Origin: Actinomycetes bacterium
Lineage (GTDB): Bacteria; Actinomycetota; Acidimicrobiia; Acidimicrobiales; RAAP-2
DNA: 64,000 bases
Assembly (NCBI GenBank): GCA_021791895.1
Contig: JAJYVS010000001.1
Span: 1 to 64,000 of the forward strand
Direction of reading: 5' to 3'
Shown: piece after piece, positions 35,676 through 44,337 of the stretch
Layout of the letters: the number at the start of each line of letters is the position of its first letter
Position numbering within the stretch: the stretch's first letter is position 1
Made by a program: the position numbers and the translations under genes
Notes under the pieces: model-generated
The model's database searches: none
Seen by the model: only the letters and a program-made list of their open reading frames with translations
Told to the model about the DNA's origin: nothing

Positions 35676-35703
35676 ACAATCGTTGTTTATCTATAATCGT
35701 TGT
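35676..35703. promoter_or_regulatory. Repeated ACAA-TCG-TTGT operator upstream of the rubrerythrin operon
   Basis: Two similar 11-base dyads, ACAATCGTTGT (35676-35686) and ATAATCGTTGT (35693-35703), are spaced 17 bases apart in an AT-rich stretch. They form a direct repeat of AATCGTTGT as well as two small inverted repeats. They lie just upstream of the Fur-family gene. Autoregulation is inference. Confidence 0.5.
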
Positions 35704-35746
35704 TGAAATCTTGCACCGAGCGCACGGCGCCGGTGGGCGGGGCCTC

Positions 35747-36727
35747 TCACCGCCACCGGGTGATCCGGCGGAGCCAGGCCCGGGCCACGGCACCCTGGGC
35801 CGCCTGGAAACGTCGCACCGTCGGCAGGCCGGGGGGCGCGGGGAGCGTCGAGCGGTCGGTGAAGTAGCCGGCCACTCCGGCCACGACGGCGCCGAGGGTG
35901 TCGGGGTCGACCGCCGCGCCGGGGCCCACCGGGCGAGCAGGGTCTCGGGGTCCGGACCGCCCTCCAGGACGACGCTCGGTGCCCAGCCGGCCAGGTCGAG
36001 GACGACGGGTCCTCTGGTGGCGTGCGGCCAGTCCACGAAGACCGTCGAGGCTGCGCCGACGAGCATGTTGTCCGAGCGGACGTCGCCGTGCAGGAGTGTG
36101 TCCCCGGCGCCCACGGCGTCGGGGCACCCGGCCTCGAGCGCGACCAGCCGGTCGAGATGGCGCCGTACCCATCCCTCGATGTCGAAGGACTCGGCCGACT
36201 CGGCCGACTCTGCCGACTCGGCCAGGGCGCTCCAGCCGCGCAGCTGGTCCGGATCGCGCACCGTAACCGGCTCCAGCCCGGCGATCTGGCAGGGGGTGAG
36301 GGCGTCGTGGAGCCGAGGTCACCGAGCACCCGGTCGAGCTGGCGGTCGTCCCAGGGACGGTGCGGCGGCGACCCGTGCACCTCCTCGAACACGAGCGCGA
36401 CCTAGTCGCCGTCGTCGTAGGTGTCGATCAGCCGGGAAACCTGGTTGAGCGGTGGCAGCGCCGCCGTGATCCCGGCCTCCCGGCGGCGGATCGTCGGGCT
36501 GTCGGGGTTGAGCGCGCCGCCGACCGCCTTCACGAAGGCCGCCGGCCGCTCGAGAGGATGAGGAGGGCGCGGGCCCCGGGCGAGAAGCCGCCGGTCAGAT
36601 CGGTGGCGGCCACGGTCGCGGCACCGGCCACCGACTCGACCCAGTGCCGGAGCCGTGCCGGCACCCTGGCGTAGGGGAGGTGGACCCCGGCGGCGACCAA
36701 CCCCTCCTTCGCCTCCCGCTCCCCCAT
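35747..36727 (-). pseudogene. Aminoglycoside/choline phosphotransferase-like gene, broken
   Basis: The remains of an APH-fold kinase of about 325 residues. The N-terminus (EREAKEGLVAAGVHLPYARV) and catalytic core (TLLHGDVRSDNMLVG, then TVFVDWPHATRGPVVLDLAGW) are recognisable but lie in several frames. There is a frame change near 36560, an in-frame TAG at 36402-36404 where Trp is expected (DGD-stop-VALVFEEV), and further frame changes near 36310 and 35930. The last part (GAVVAGVAGYFTDRSTLP) is in a third frame. Several independent lesions make real decay more likely than sequencing error. Confidence 0.8.
36188..36223. repeat. Four tandem copies of a 9-base unit
   Basis: The unit GACTCGGCC occurs four times, the third copy differing by one base (GACTCTGCC). 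It lies inside the broken phosphotransferase, encoding a Ser-Ala-Glu repeat on the minus strand just before FDIEGWV. It looks like replication-slippage expansion. Confidence 0.85.
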
Positions 36728-36789
36728 CGGCCCATTTCCCCGCGAACCGGTGGTCGGCCGGCGTTCCGGGCCGGTAGCGTCCACTCGCC

Positions 36790-37311
36790 TTGCCCGCCGA
36801 CCCCCCCGCCGCTCCGGCGCTGCCGGAAGAACGCCCCTCGGCCCGAGTGATCGTGCTCGACGGCGACGGCCGGGTCCTGCTGTTCTTCATCCGTGACCCC
36901 CTCGACGACCGACCCGGGGTCTGGGCCACCCCGGGCGGCGGGATCGAACCGGGAGAGACCCTGGCCGAGGCGGCGGCCCGGGAGCTCGGTGAGGAGACCG
37001 GGCTCGAGGTCGAGTCCGCTGCGCTGGGTACGCCCGTCGCCGTCACCAGGGGCGAGTGGACCTTCCGTGGCCACAGGTTCTACTCCGAGGACTGGTTCTT
37101 CGCCCTCCGGGTCGAGCCCTTCGAACCGGAGACTTCCGGGTGGACCGACTTAGAACGCGAGGTCCACCGGGGCTGGCGGTGGTTCAGGCCCGAGGAGCTC
37201 GAGCAGCTGGGTTCGCCGGTCTTGCCGGCGGGTCTCGCCGGGCTCGTCGCCACGCTCGGCCCCGAGCCCGCCACCGGACCCCCGGTCGAGCTGCCGTGGT
37301 CGGCACCCTGA
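36790..37311 (+). CDS. Nudix hydrolase
   Basis: A 173-residue protein with a complete Nudix box (GX5EX7REXXEEXG pattern, from GGGIEPGETLAEA through GEETGL near residues 48-71) that binds metal and hydrolyses nucleoside diphosphate derivatives. The substrate is unknown. The only in-frame start giving the full domain is TTG at 36790, nine bases after a TAGCGT -10-like hexamer (36775-36780), so a leaderless TTG start is possible. It is divergent from the broken phosphotransferase. Confidence 0.88.
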   Translation: MPADPPAAPALPEERPSARVIVLDGDGRVLLFFIRDPLDDRPGVWATPGGGIEPGETLAEAAARELGEETGLEVESAALGTPVAVTRGEWTFRGHRFYSEDWFFALRVEPFEPETSGWTDLEREVHRGWRWFRPEELEQLGSPVLPAGLAGLVATLGPEPATGPPVELPWSAP

Positions 37312-37363
37312 GGCCCGCCCGTTGCCTGGCGAGCCGACCGGAGCGTTGTGGCAGGCTGACCCC

Positions 37364-39085
37364 ATGGCGGTCTCCCGGCTGGGGTACGAACCGGCGCGCC
37401 CTTCGGCGTTCTCCCGGACCGCCAACCTCGAGCGACTGAAGAACGAGCGCTTCGATCTGCTCGTGATCGGCGGCGGGATCACCGGGGCCGGGGTGGCGCT
37501 CGACGCCGCCAGCCGGGGGCTCACGACGGCGCTCGTCGAGAAGGCCGACTTCGCCTCGGGGACCTCGTCGAAGTCCTCGAAGCTTGTCCACGGCGGCCTC
37601 CGCTACCTCCAGCAGCGGGAGTTCGCCCTCGTCTACGAGAACCTGGCCGAGCGCCAACGCCTCCTCGACAACGCCCCCCACCTGGTGGCGACGCTCCCCT
37701 TCCTCATCCCGCTCTTCGGGCGGGCCGGGGTGGTGTCCAAGACCGTGGCCCGCTCGTACTCCACCGCCCTGTGGCTCTACGACCTGACCGGGGGCATCCG
37801 GATCGGGAGGCGCCACCGGAGGGTCTCGCGGGCCGAGGCCGTCGCCCACCTCCCGCTCCTCGACACCGACCGGCTGGTCGCCGGCTTCTTGTACTTCGAC
37901 GCCCGGGCCGACGACGCCCGCCTCACCCTGGCCCTGTTGCGGAGCGCGGTGTGCGGGTTCGGTGCGGCGGCGGCCAACTACAGCGCGGCGGTGGGCCTCA
38001 TCCGGGACGACGGCGGGCTGGTGCGGGGCGCGGTGGTGCGCGATCTCGCCGGCATGGGCGAGGACTTCGAGGTCCGTGCCGGGGCGGTCGTCAACGCCAC
38101 CGGGGTGTGGACCGACGAGGTGCGGGCGCTCGACCAGCCCGAGCCGACCGGATCGCTCCGGCCGGCCAAGGGGGTGCACGTCACCGTGCCGCGGTCGCGC
38201 TTCCCCACCGACATCGCCGCGGTGATCCCGGTCCGCAAGGACCGGCGGTCGATCTTCGTGGTGCCTTGGCCCGAGGCCGATCTCGTCTACCTGGGCACGA
38301 CCGACACCGACTACGAGGGCGACCTCGACGACCCTCGCTGCGGTCCCGAGGACGTCGACTACCTCCTCGCTGCGGCCAACGCGGTGAGCAGCGCCGGACT
38401 CACCCGAGACGACGTGACCGGGGTGTGGGCCGGCCTGCGTCCCCTGCTCGCCCCGGGCGAGGGCCGGCACCTCTCGGAGCGGACCGCCGATCTCTCCCGG
38501 CGCCACAAGGTCTGGCGGGACGACGACGGCCTGGTCACGGTGACCGGGGGGAAGCTCACCACCTACCGCAAGATGGCCGAGGACACCGTGAACCTCGTGC
38601 TCGGGGGACGGGGCCGGCCCCGGCGCCCCTCGGTCACCAAACACCTCGCGCTCGAGGGCTCCCCCACCCTCGGCCCCGGTCCGAAGCGGCCAGACGGCCT
38701 GCCGCTGGTGCCTCCGCATCTCGAGCACCGCTACGGCACCATGGCCGCCTCGGTGGCGGCGGTCGCGGCCGACGACCCCGGGCTCCTCGAGCCGGTGATC
38801 GCCGGTCTGCCCTACACCGGGGCCGAGCTCGCCTACGCGGCCCGAGAGGAGATGGCCGTGCACCTCGATGACGTGTTGGCCCGCCGCACCCGCGCCGCCA
38901 TCCAGGACGCCCGGGCCACGCTCGCCGCCACCGAGCAGGCCGCCCGGATCGTCGGTGCCGAGCTCGGGTGGGGCGAGGCCCGACGGGCCGACGAGGTCCG
39001 TCGGTTCCGCCGGATGCTGGAGGCCGACCTCGAGTCGGCTGGGCTCGGCGATCGGGCCGGCACCGGATCGGACGAGCTGCGTTGA
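37364..39085 (+). CDS. glpD: Glycerol-3-phosphate dehydrogenase (FAD)
   Basis: A 573-residue flavoprotein oxidising glycerol-3-phosphate to dihydroxyacetone phosphate and feeding electrons to quinones. The FAD site is FDLLVIGGGITGAGVALDAA, followed by SGTSSKSSKLVHGGLRYLQQ and VTGGKLTTYRKMAED, with the C-terminal GlpD domain intact. ATG at 37364 gives the normal N-terminus. Its stop overlaps the start of the next gene (TTGA), and glpK follows, so this is a glycerol operon. Confidence 0.95.
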   Translation: MAVSRLGYEPARPSAFSRTANLERLKNERFDLLVIGGGITGAGVALDAASRGLTTALVEKADFASGTSSKSSKLVHGGLRYLQQREFALVYENLAERQRLLDNAPHLVATLPFLIPLFGRAGVVSKTVARSYSTALWLYDLTGGIRIGRRHRRVSRAEAVAHLPLLDTDRLVAGFLYFDARADDARLTLALLRSAVCGFGAAAANYSAAVGLIRDDGGLVRGAVVRDLAGMGEDFEVRAGAVVNATGVWTDEVRALDQPEPTGSLRPAKGVHVTVPRSRFPTDIAAVIPVRKDRRSIFVVPWPEADLVYLGTTDTDYEGDLDDPRCGPEDVDYLLAAANAVSSAGLTRDDVTGVWAGLRPLLAPGEGRHLSERTADLSRRHKVWRDDDGLVTVTGGKLTTYRKMAEDTVNLVLGGRGRPRRPSVTKHLALEGSPTLGPGPKRPDGLPLVPPHLEHRYGTMAASVAAVAADDPGLLEPVIAGLPYTGAELAYAAREEMAVHLDDVLARRTRAAIQDARATLAATEQAARIVGAELGWGEARRADEVRRFRRMLEADLESAGLGDRAGTGSDELR

Positions 39086-40602
39086 ACGGGCCGGCGAGGC
39101 CGAGCGAGCTCGAGGTCCCTCTCGACGCGCTGACCGAGCGCTTCGGCGGGACCAGGGTCCCGGTCCCCGACACCCTGAGGGCGTCGTGGACGGCACGTGG
39201 CATCGCCGTCTCCGAGGAGCCGGGTGACCGGGCCAGCGCGGGCCGCGACTGGTGGCCGCTCTCGATCGGGTGGGCGGCCCGGGGGCGGGTGCCGGCCGAG
39301 CCGGCGGTCGTCGTCCGACCAGCTGACGTCGACCAGGTGCGCGCCGTCGTGGCGTCGTGCAACGAGGCCGGCGTGCCGGTCACGGCGACCGGCGGCGGGA
39401 GCGGCGTCTGCGGCGGCTCGATCCCGGTCTTCGGCGGCGTCTCGCTCGACCTGCGCTCCCTGTCGGGGCTGGCGAGCCTCGACGAGCCCTCGCTCGTGGC
39501 CGACGTCGGTGCCGGGACCTTCGGCCCCGACCTCGAGGCCGCCCTGACCGAGAGGGGATCCGGCTACACCCTGGGCCACTTTCCCCAGTCGATCGACATC
39601 TCGACCGTCGGCGGGTGGATCGCTTGCCGGGGGGCCGGGCAGTACTCCACCCGCTACGGCAAGATCGAGGACCTCGTAATCGGCCTCGAAGTCGTCCTGG
39701 CCGACGGCACCGTCGTCCACACCGACGGGGCGGCCCCCCGCGCGGCCGTCGGGCCCGGGCTCACCCAGCTGTTCTGCGGGAGCGAGGGCACGCTCGGGGT
39801 GATCACGGGGGCCCGTCTGCGGGTCAGCCCCAAGCCCCCGGCCGAGGCCCGGGCGGCCCTCGGCTTCGCCACGTTCGCCGACGGGCTCGAAGCCTGTCGG
39901 CGCATCCTGCGCCGGGGAGCGACGCCGGCCGTCCTCCGTCTCTACGACGAGACCGAGTCCAAGCGGAACTTCGACGCCGACACCTGCGTCCTCATCGTGC
40001 TCGACGAGGCCGACGAGACCGTGTTGAAGAGCACCGTCGAGGTCGTGGGCCAGGAGTGCTCGGGGGCTCGGGCCTTGGACGAGGCGCTCGTCGCCCGGTG
40101 GCTCCACGAGCGCAACGACACCTCGGCGCTCGGGCCGTTGTGGAAGGCGAACATCGTCGTGGACACGATCGAGGTGGCCGGGCGGTGGTCGGTGCTCGCC
40201 GAGTTGTCGGCCGAGGTGGTCGCGGCCCTGCGGGGGATCGAGGGCACCATCGCCGCCTCGGTGCACCAGTCCCACGCCTACCGGGACGGCGCGTGTCTCT
40301 ACTTCACCTTCGCCGGACGGCGACCGGGGCGCGGCAATGGCGACGACCCGGCCGAGCTGGCCTGGCAGGAGGCCTACTACCGCCGGGCCTGGGACACCGC
40401 CACCGCCTCGGTGCTCGCCCACGGAGCGGCGGTCAGCCACCACCACGGCATCGGGCTCAACCGGGGCCGGTTCCTCGCCGAGGCGCTCGGCCCGTCCTTC
40501 GGCGTGCTCCAGAGCCTGAAGGACGCCCTCGACCCCCGCGGCATCCTCAACCCCGGCAAGCTCGGCCTCGCGTCGGTGTTCGGGCCGGCACCGTGGCCAT
40601 GA
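39082..40602 (+). CDS. FAD-binding oxidase, alkyl-DHAP synthase-like
   Basis: A 506-residue FAD-linked oxidase (VAO family). The FAD loop is TGGGSGVCGGSIPV, followed by FPQSIDISTVGGWIACRGAGQYSTRYG. Near the C-terminus SHHHGIGLNRGRF corresponds to the HHH motif of alkyldihydroxyacetonephosphate synthase, and DPRGILNPGKLG closes the fold. That enzyme makes ether lipids from DHAP derivatives. D-lactate or glycolate dehydrogenase is the main alternative. TTG at 39082 overlaps the glpD stop as TTGA, and the gene is coupled to glpK by ATGA. Confidence 0.8.
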   Translation: MNGPARPSELEVPLDALTERFGGTRVPVPDTLRASWTARGIAVSEEPGDRASAGRDWWPLSIGWAARGRVPAEPAVVVRPADVDQVRAVVASCNEAGVPVTATGGGSGVCGGSIPVFGGVSLDLRSLSGLASLDEPSLVADVGAGTFGPDLEAALTERGSGYTLGHFPQSIDISTVGGWIACRGAGQYSTRYGKIEDLVIGLEVVLADGTVVHTDGAAPRAAVGPGLTQLFCGSEGTLGVITGARLRVSPKPPAEARAALGFATFADGLEACRRILRRGATPAVLRLYDETESKRNFDADTCVLIVLDEADETVLKSTVEVVGQECSGARALDEALVARWLHERNDTSALGPLWKANIVVDTIEVAGRWSVLAELSAEVVAALRGIEGTIAASVHQSHAYRDGACLYFTFAGRRPGRGNGDDPAELAWQEAYYRRAWDTATASVLAHGAAVSHHHGIGLNRGRFLAEALGPSFGVLQSLKDALDPRGILNPGKLGLASVFGPAPWP

Positions 40603-42068
40603 GCGCGCTGCTCGTCGTCGACGTCGGGACCTCGGGGGTCCGCTCGGCCGTCGTGGAGGCCGACAGCTCGGTGCACAGCGTGCACCACGAGGAGGTCCTC
40701 CCGTCCTCGCCCGCACCGGGCCTGGTCGAGGTCGACCCGGACCGGATCGCCGAGGCCGTCCTGCGGACCGCCTCGGCCGTGCTCGCCGAGTCGGGACCGG
40801 TCGTCGGGGTGGGCATCGCCAACCAACGGGCGACCACCTTGGTCTGGGAGAGGTCGACCGGTCGACCGGTCGCCCCCGGCCTCGGCTGGCAGGACCTGCG
40901 CACCGTCGGCACCTGTCTCGCCCTGCAGGCCGACGGGTTCCGGTTCCCCCCGAACGCCTCGGCCACCAAGCTGGCGGCCATCCTGGACGCGCTCGACCCC
41001 CGCCGCGAGCGGGCCGCGGAGGAGCTGTGCTTCGGGACCATCGACAGCTGGTGCGCCTGGGTTCTGAGCGCTGGCGAGCTCCACGTGACCGACCCCACCA
41101 ACGCCGCGCTGACCGCCCTCACCGACCCCACCGGGTCCCGCTGGGACGAGCGCCCCTTGGCCGCCCTGTCGATCCCGGCCTCGATGCTGCCCACCATCGT
41201 CGACTCCTCGGGCCCCCTCGGCCCGGCACGCGCCGTGGCCGGGTCCCCGGTCATCTGCGGGATCGCCGGTGACCAGCAGGCGGCATTGGTCGGTCAGGGT
41301 TGCACGCGTCCGGGACTGGCCAAGGCGACGTTCGGGACCGGGGCCATGCTCGACCAGTGCACCGGCACGACGGTCCCCGGCGCGCTCGACCGGAGCCCCG
41401 GCGGCACCTTCCCGATCGTCTCCTGGCGCCGGGCCGGGCGCAACGTCTTTGGGGTCGAGGCGATGATGCTCTCCGCCGGCTCGTGCATCGAGTGGCTCCG
41501 CGACGACCTGGCGATCCTCCCCGACGCCCAGAGCTCGGCCGCAGTGGCGGCCGAGTGCGAGGACACGGGCGACGTCTGGTTCGTCCCCGCGCTCTTGGGC
41601 ATGGCCACCCCCGAGTGGGACTTCGGGGCGCGCGGCGCGCTGCTCGGGATCACCCGGGGCACCGGCCGGGCCGAGGTGGTCCGGGCGGTGCTCGAAGGGG
41701 TGGCCCACCGCGGCGCCGACCTGCTCGAGGCGGCGGAGGGCGACAGCGGCCTCTCGATCGCGTCGTTACGGGTCGACGGCGGCATGTCGGCCAACCCGGT
41801 GTTCGTCGCCGCGCTGGCCGAGGCGGTCGGCCGGCCGGTCGAGCTCTCGGCCACGCTCGAGGCCACCACCCTCGGGGCCGGTTACCTTGCCGGGATGGCC
41901 GCCGGGGTCTGGGCCGACGAGGAGGAGGTGGCCGACGCCTACCGGCCGGCCCGCACCGTCGAACCCACCGGCTCCGACGAGGCGCGCGCCGCGCGGCGGG
42001 CACGCTGGCTCGAGGCGAGGAGCCGGGCGCTCAAGACCATCCCCGAGCTCTCGACGATCAGCTTCTGA
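40599..42068 (+). CDS. glpK: Glycerol kinase (FGGY family)
   Basis: A 489-residue FGGY carbohydrate kinase. The N-terminal phosphate loop is LLVVDVGTSGVRSAVVEADS, and the glycerol-kinase hallmark is ICGIAGDQQAALVGQGC, followed by KATFGTGAMLDQCTG and RVDGGMSANPVFVAALAE. Glycerol specificity is supported by glpD upstream. Its ATG overlaps the preceding stop as ATGA, so all three genes are translationally coupled. Confidence 0.9.
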   Translation: MSALLVVDVGTSGVRSAVVEADSSVHSVHHEEVLPSSPAPGLVEVDPDRIAEAVLRTASAVLAESGPVVGVGIANQRATTLVWERSTGRPVAPGLGWQDLRTVGTCLALQADGFRFPPNASATKLAAILDALDPRRERAAEELCFGTIDSWCAWVLSAGELHVTDPTNAALTALTDPTGSRWDERPLAALSIPASMLPTIVDSSGPLGPARAVAGSPVICGIAGDQQAALVGQGCTRPGLAKATFGTGAMLDQCTGTTVPGALDRSPGGTFPIVSWRRAGRNVFGVEAMMLSAGSCIEWLRDDLAILPDAQSSAAVAAECEDTGDVWFVPALLGMATPEWDFGARGALLGITRGTGRAEVVRAVLEGVAHRGADLLEAAEGDSGLSIASLRVDGGMSANPVFVAALAEAVGRPVELSATLEATTLGAGYLAGMAAGVWADEEEVADAYRPARTVEPTGSDEARAARRARWLEARSRALKTIPELSTISF

Positions 42069-42116
42069 GCGCGCCGCCCGCCGGTGTCGCCCGGGAACCT
42101 CGCGCGGCCCGGGCCC

Positions 42117-43340
42117 TCAGGTGGCGCCTTTGGCCAGAGCCATCGCCTCGTCGAAGCCGGCCTTGCGCTCGAGCAGGGAGCGGTACGCCATGAGCTGGCG
42201 GGGTCGGCTGAGGGCGACGGCCGCGCTGAGCTCGCCCCGCCGGCGGTAGAGGGCGACGAACCGGCTCTCGAGGTCGCCGTCGACCACCACCACCTCGTCG
42301 TCGGGGGCGGGTCGGCCGAGCATCTGGATCTTCTCTTGGTACTGGTCGGACCAGAAGTAGGGCACCGGCTCGAACGGCGCGGCCCCGGCCCGGCCGGCGA
42401 GGAGGGCCGACGCGGCGGCGGCGCCCATGTCGGCCGCCATCTGCCAGTGCTCGATGCGGACCGGCTCGCCCCGGTAGGGGAACCGGGCGAGGTCCCCGGC
42501 GGCCACCACGCCGTCGGCAGCGAACAGGGTGCCCTCGCAGACCACCCCGTTCTCCAGGGTGAGCCCGGAACCCTCGAGCCAGCCGACCTCGGGGACCACA
42601 CCGATCCCGGCCACGACCACGTCGGCCGGCACCACCGAGCCGTCGGTGAGCTCGAGCACCGGCCCGTTGGCCGCCTTCACCGTCTCAACCGCGACGCCGG
42701 TGCGCAGGTGGACGCCGTTGCGCCCGTGCAGGCCGCCGAGCGCGGCCCCGATCGTCTCCCCGAGGGCCGGGGAGAGCGGGACCGGCAGCGTCTCGACCAC
42801 GCTCACCGAGAGCCCGAGCCCGGAGGCCGTGGCCGCGACCTCCGAGCCGATGAACCCGGCCCCGATCACCGCCAGGCGCCCCCCGGGGGCCGCCGCGAGG
42901 AGCGCCTCGCGCAGCGACGCGCAGTCCTCCAAGGTGCGCAACACGAGAACCCCCTCCTCGGCGAAGGGGTGCCGGGGCGTGGCCCCGGTGGCGACCACCA
43001 CCCCGTCGGCCGCGAGGACCGTGCCGTCGTCGAGCTCGAGGCGCCGGGCGACGGCGTCCAGCGAGACCGCCCGTCGGCCCAGCGCGGCCTCGATGCCGAG
43101 CTCGCGCAACCCGGCCTCGTCGCGCAGTCCGGTCCGCTCCATCTCCCAGGTGCCGGCGAGTACCTGCTTGGACAACGGCGGGCGGTCGTAAGGGGGGTGG
43201 GGCTCGGCCCCGATCAGAACCAGCCGGCCCCGAAACCCGCCCCGGCGCAACCCCTCGGCCGCCCGCAGGCCGGCCAGCGAGGCGCCGACGACGACGGCCG
43301 TGCCGTCGGGGTCGAGCGGCGCGCCCGGGTCGGTGTTCAA
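42117..43340 (-). CDS. NAD(P)/FAD-dependent ferredoxin reductase-type oxidoreductase
   Basis: A 407-residue flavoprotein. The FAD site is VVVGASLAGLRAAEGLRRGG with PPYDRPPLSKQVLAGTW, and the NAD site is RLAVIGAGFIGSEVAATASG. A third domain resembles the reductase C-terminal domain (YFWSDQYQEKIQMLGR). This is the rhodocoxin/putidaredoxin-reductase group that passes electrons from NADH to a ferredoxin. TTG at 43340 overlaps the MBL-hydrolase stop (TTGA). No ferredoxin or P450 is adjacent. Confidence 0.9.
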   Translation of the reverse strand: MNTDPGAPLDPDGTAVVVGASLAGLRAAEGLRRGGFRGRLVLIGAEPHPPYDRPPLSKQVLAGTWEMERTGLRDEAGLRELGIEAALGRRAVSLDAVARRLELDDGTVLAADGVVVATGATPRHPFAEEGVLVLRTLEDCASLREALLAAAPGGRLAVIGAGFIGSEVAATASGLGLSVSVVETLPVPLSPALGETIGAALGGLHGRNGVHLRTGVAVETVKAANGPVLELTDGSVVPADVVVAGIGVVPEVGWLEGSGLTLENGVVCEGTLFAADGVVAAGDLARFPYRGEPVRIEHWQMAADMGAAAASALLAGRAGAAPFEPVPYFWSDQYQEKIQMLGRPAPDDEVVVVDGDLESRFVALYRRRGELSAAVALSRPRQLMAYRSLLERKAGFDEAMALAKGAT

Positions 43341-44065
43341 CGACCGAACATGGCCAGCCACGCCTCGGCCGAGCGTGGGGCGAAGACGAAGTTCTCCCGC
43401 CGGACGGCGGACATGGGTGCTGAAGGCTCGGGCGAGTAGAGGTGCCCGGGGTACAAGACGGTGTCGTCGGGCACCGCGGCCAGGCGGGTAGTGAGCGACT
43501 CGTACATGGCCAGCGGGTCGCTCCCCGGCAAGTCGGTCCGACCGCAGCCCTCGAGGAACAGGGTGTCGCCCGAAACGAGCCGGCCCTCGACGAGGAAGCA
43601 CTGGCTCCCCGGGGTGTGTCCCGGCGTGTGCACCAACCGGACCTCGATGTCCCCCACCCGCACCACGTCGCCGCTCTCGTGGGCGATCAGGTCGCCGTCC
43701 TCGAGCCCGGTCGACCGCTTGATCCACGGGACCTCGTCGGCCTGGACGTGGACCGGCACGTCCACCCGTTCCAGGAGGGCGCCGGCGCCCTCGATGGCGA
43801 ACCCGCCGAGGGACCCGCCGACGTGGTCTGGGTGGTAGTGGGTCGCGAGGAGCCCGACCGGCCGCATGCCGTCGGCCTCGAGCACCCCGAGCAGGTCGTC
43901 GATCGCGTAGGCCGCGTCGACGAGCAGAGCCTCGCCGCGCTGGCGGTCCCCGATCAGGTAGCAGAAGTTGACCATCTGGCGGGCGACCCGGTCCGAGACG
44001 GCGAAGTCCTGACCCGAGAGCAGCTGGCGGAAGTAGAGGCGCCCCTCGCTCACCGGTGCGCTCAC
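43337..44065 (-). CDS. Metallo-beta-lactamase-fold hydrolase
   Basis: A 242-residue MBL-fold enzyme with the metal motif THYHPDHVGG (near residue 75), HTPGHTPGSQCF, SGDTLFLEGCGRTD and a final YPGHLY. This is the glyoxalase II/persulfide dioxygenase-like class acting on thioesters or thiols. GTG at 44065 overlaps the xseB stop (GTGA), and its own stop overlaps the FAD reductase start, so the pair may act in one redox or thiol pathway. Confidence 0.88.
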   Translation of the reverse strand: MSAPVSEGRLYFRQLLSGQDFAVSDRVARQMVNFCYLIGDRQRGEALLVDAAYAIDDLLGVLEADGMRPVGLLATHYHPDHVGGSLGGFAIEGAGALLERVDVPVHVQADEVPWIKRSTGLEDGDLIAHESGDVVRVGDIEVRLVHTPGHTPGSQCFLVEGRLVSGDTLFLEGCGRTDLPGSDPLAMYESLTTRLAAVPDDTVLYPGHLYSPEPSAPMSAVRRENFVFAPRSAEAWLAMFGR

Positions 44066-44337
44066 GAGAACAGCTCCGGGGTGTCGTCGTCCCCGGCCTC
44101 CTCGGGGGCTGCCACCGCGGCCTCGAGGCGCGGGACCAGCTCTTCCACCTGGCTACGGGTCCGTCGAAGCCGGCGGTCCAGCTCGTCGACGATGGCGTTG
44201 GCCCGCTCGAGTCGACCGACCAGCTGGTCGACGTCGAGGTCGCCCTGCTCGAAGACGGCCACGATCTCGTCCAGCTCCCGGGTCGCCTCGGCGTAGCTCA
44301 GCGCTTCGACCGGTGCCGGTGCCTGCTCGGCACTCAC
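44062..44337 (-). CDS. xseB: Exodeoxyribonuclease VII small subunit
   Basis: A 91-residue helical protein with the family core SYAEATRELDEIVAVFEQGD and LVGRLERANAIVDELDRRLR. It assembles with XseA into the single-strand exonuclease VII. GTG at 44337 overlaps the xseA stop as GTGA. The much longer frame through here is xseA out of phase. Confidence 0.93.
   Translation of the reverse strand: MSAEQAPAPVEALSYAEATRELDEIVAVFEQGDLDVDQLVGRLERANAIVDELDRRLRRTRSQVEELVPRLEAAVAAPEEAGDDDTPELFS

Noticed and set aside
39357-42193. Other long frames across the glycerol operon
   Set aside because: The only protein-like part of the 903-codon frame is glpK from 40599. The rest is the oxidase read out of phase.
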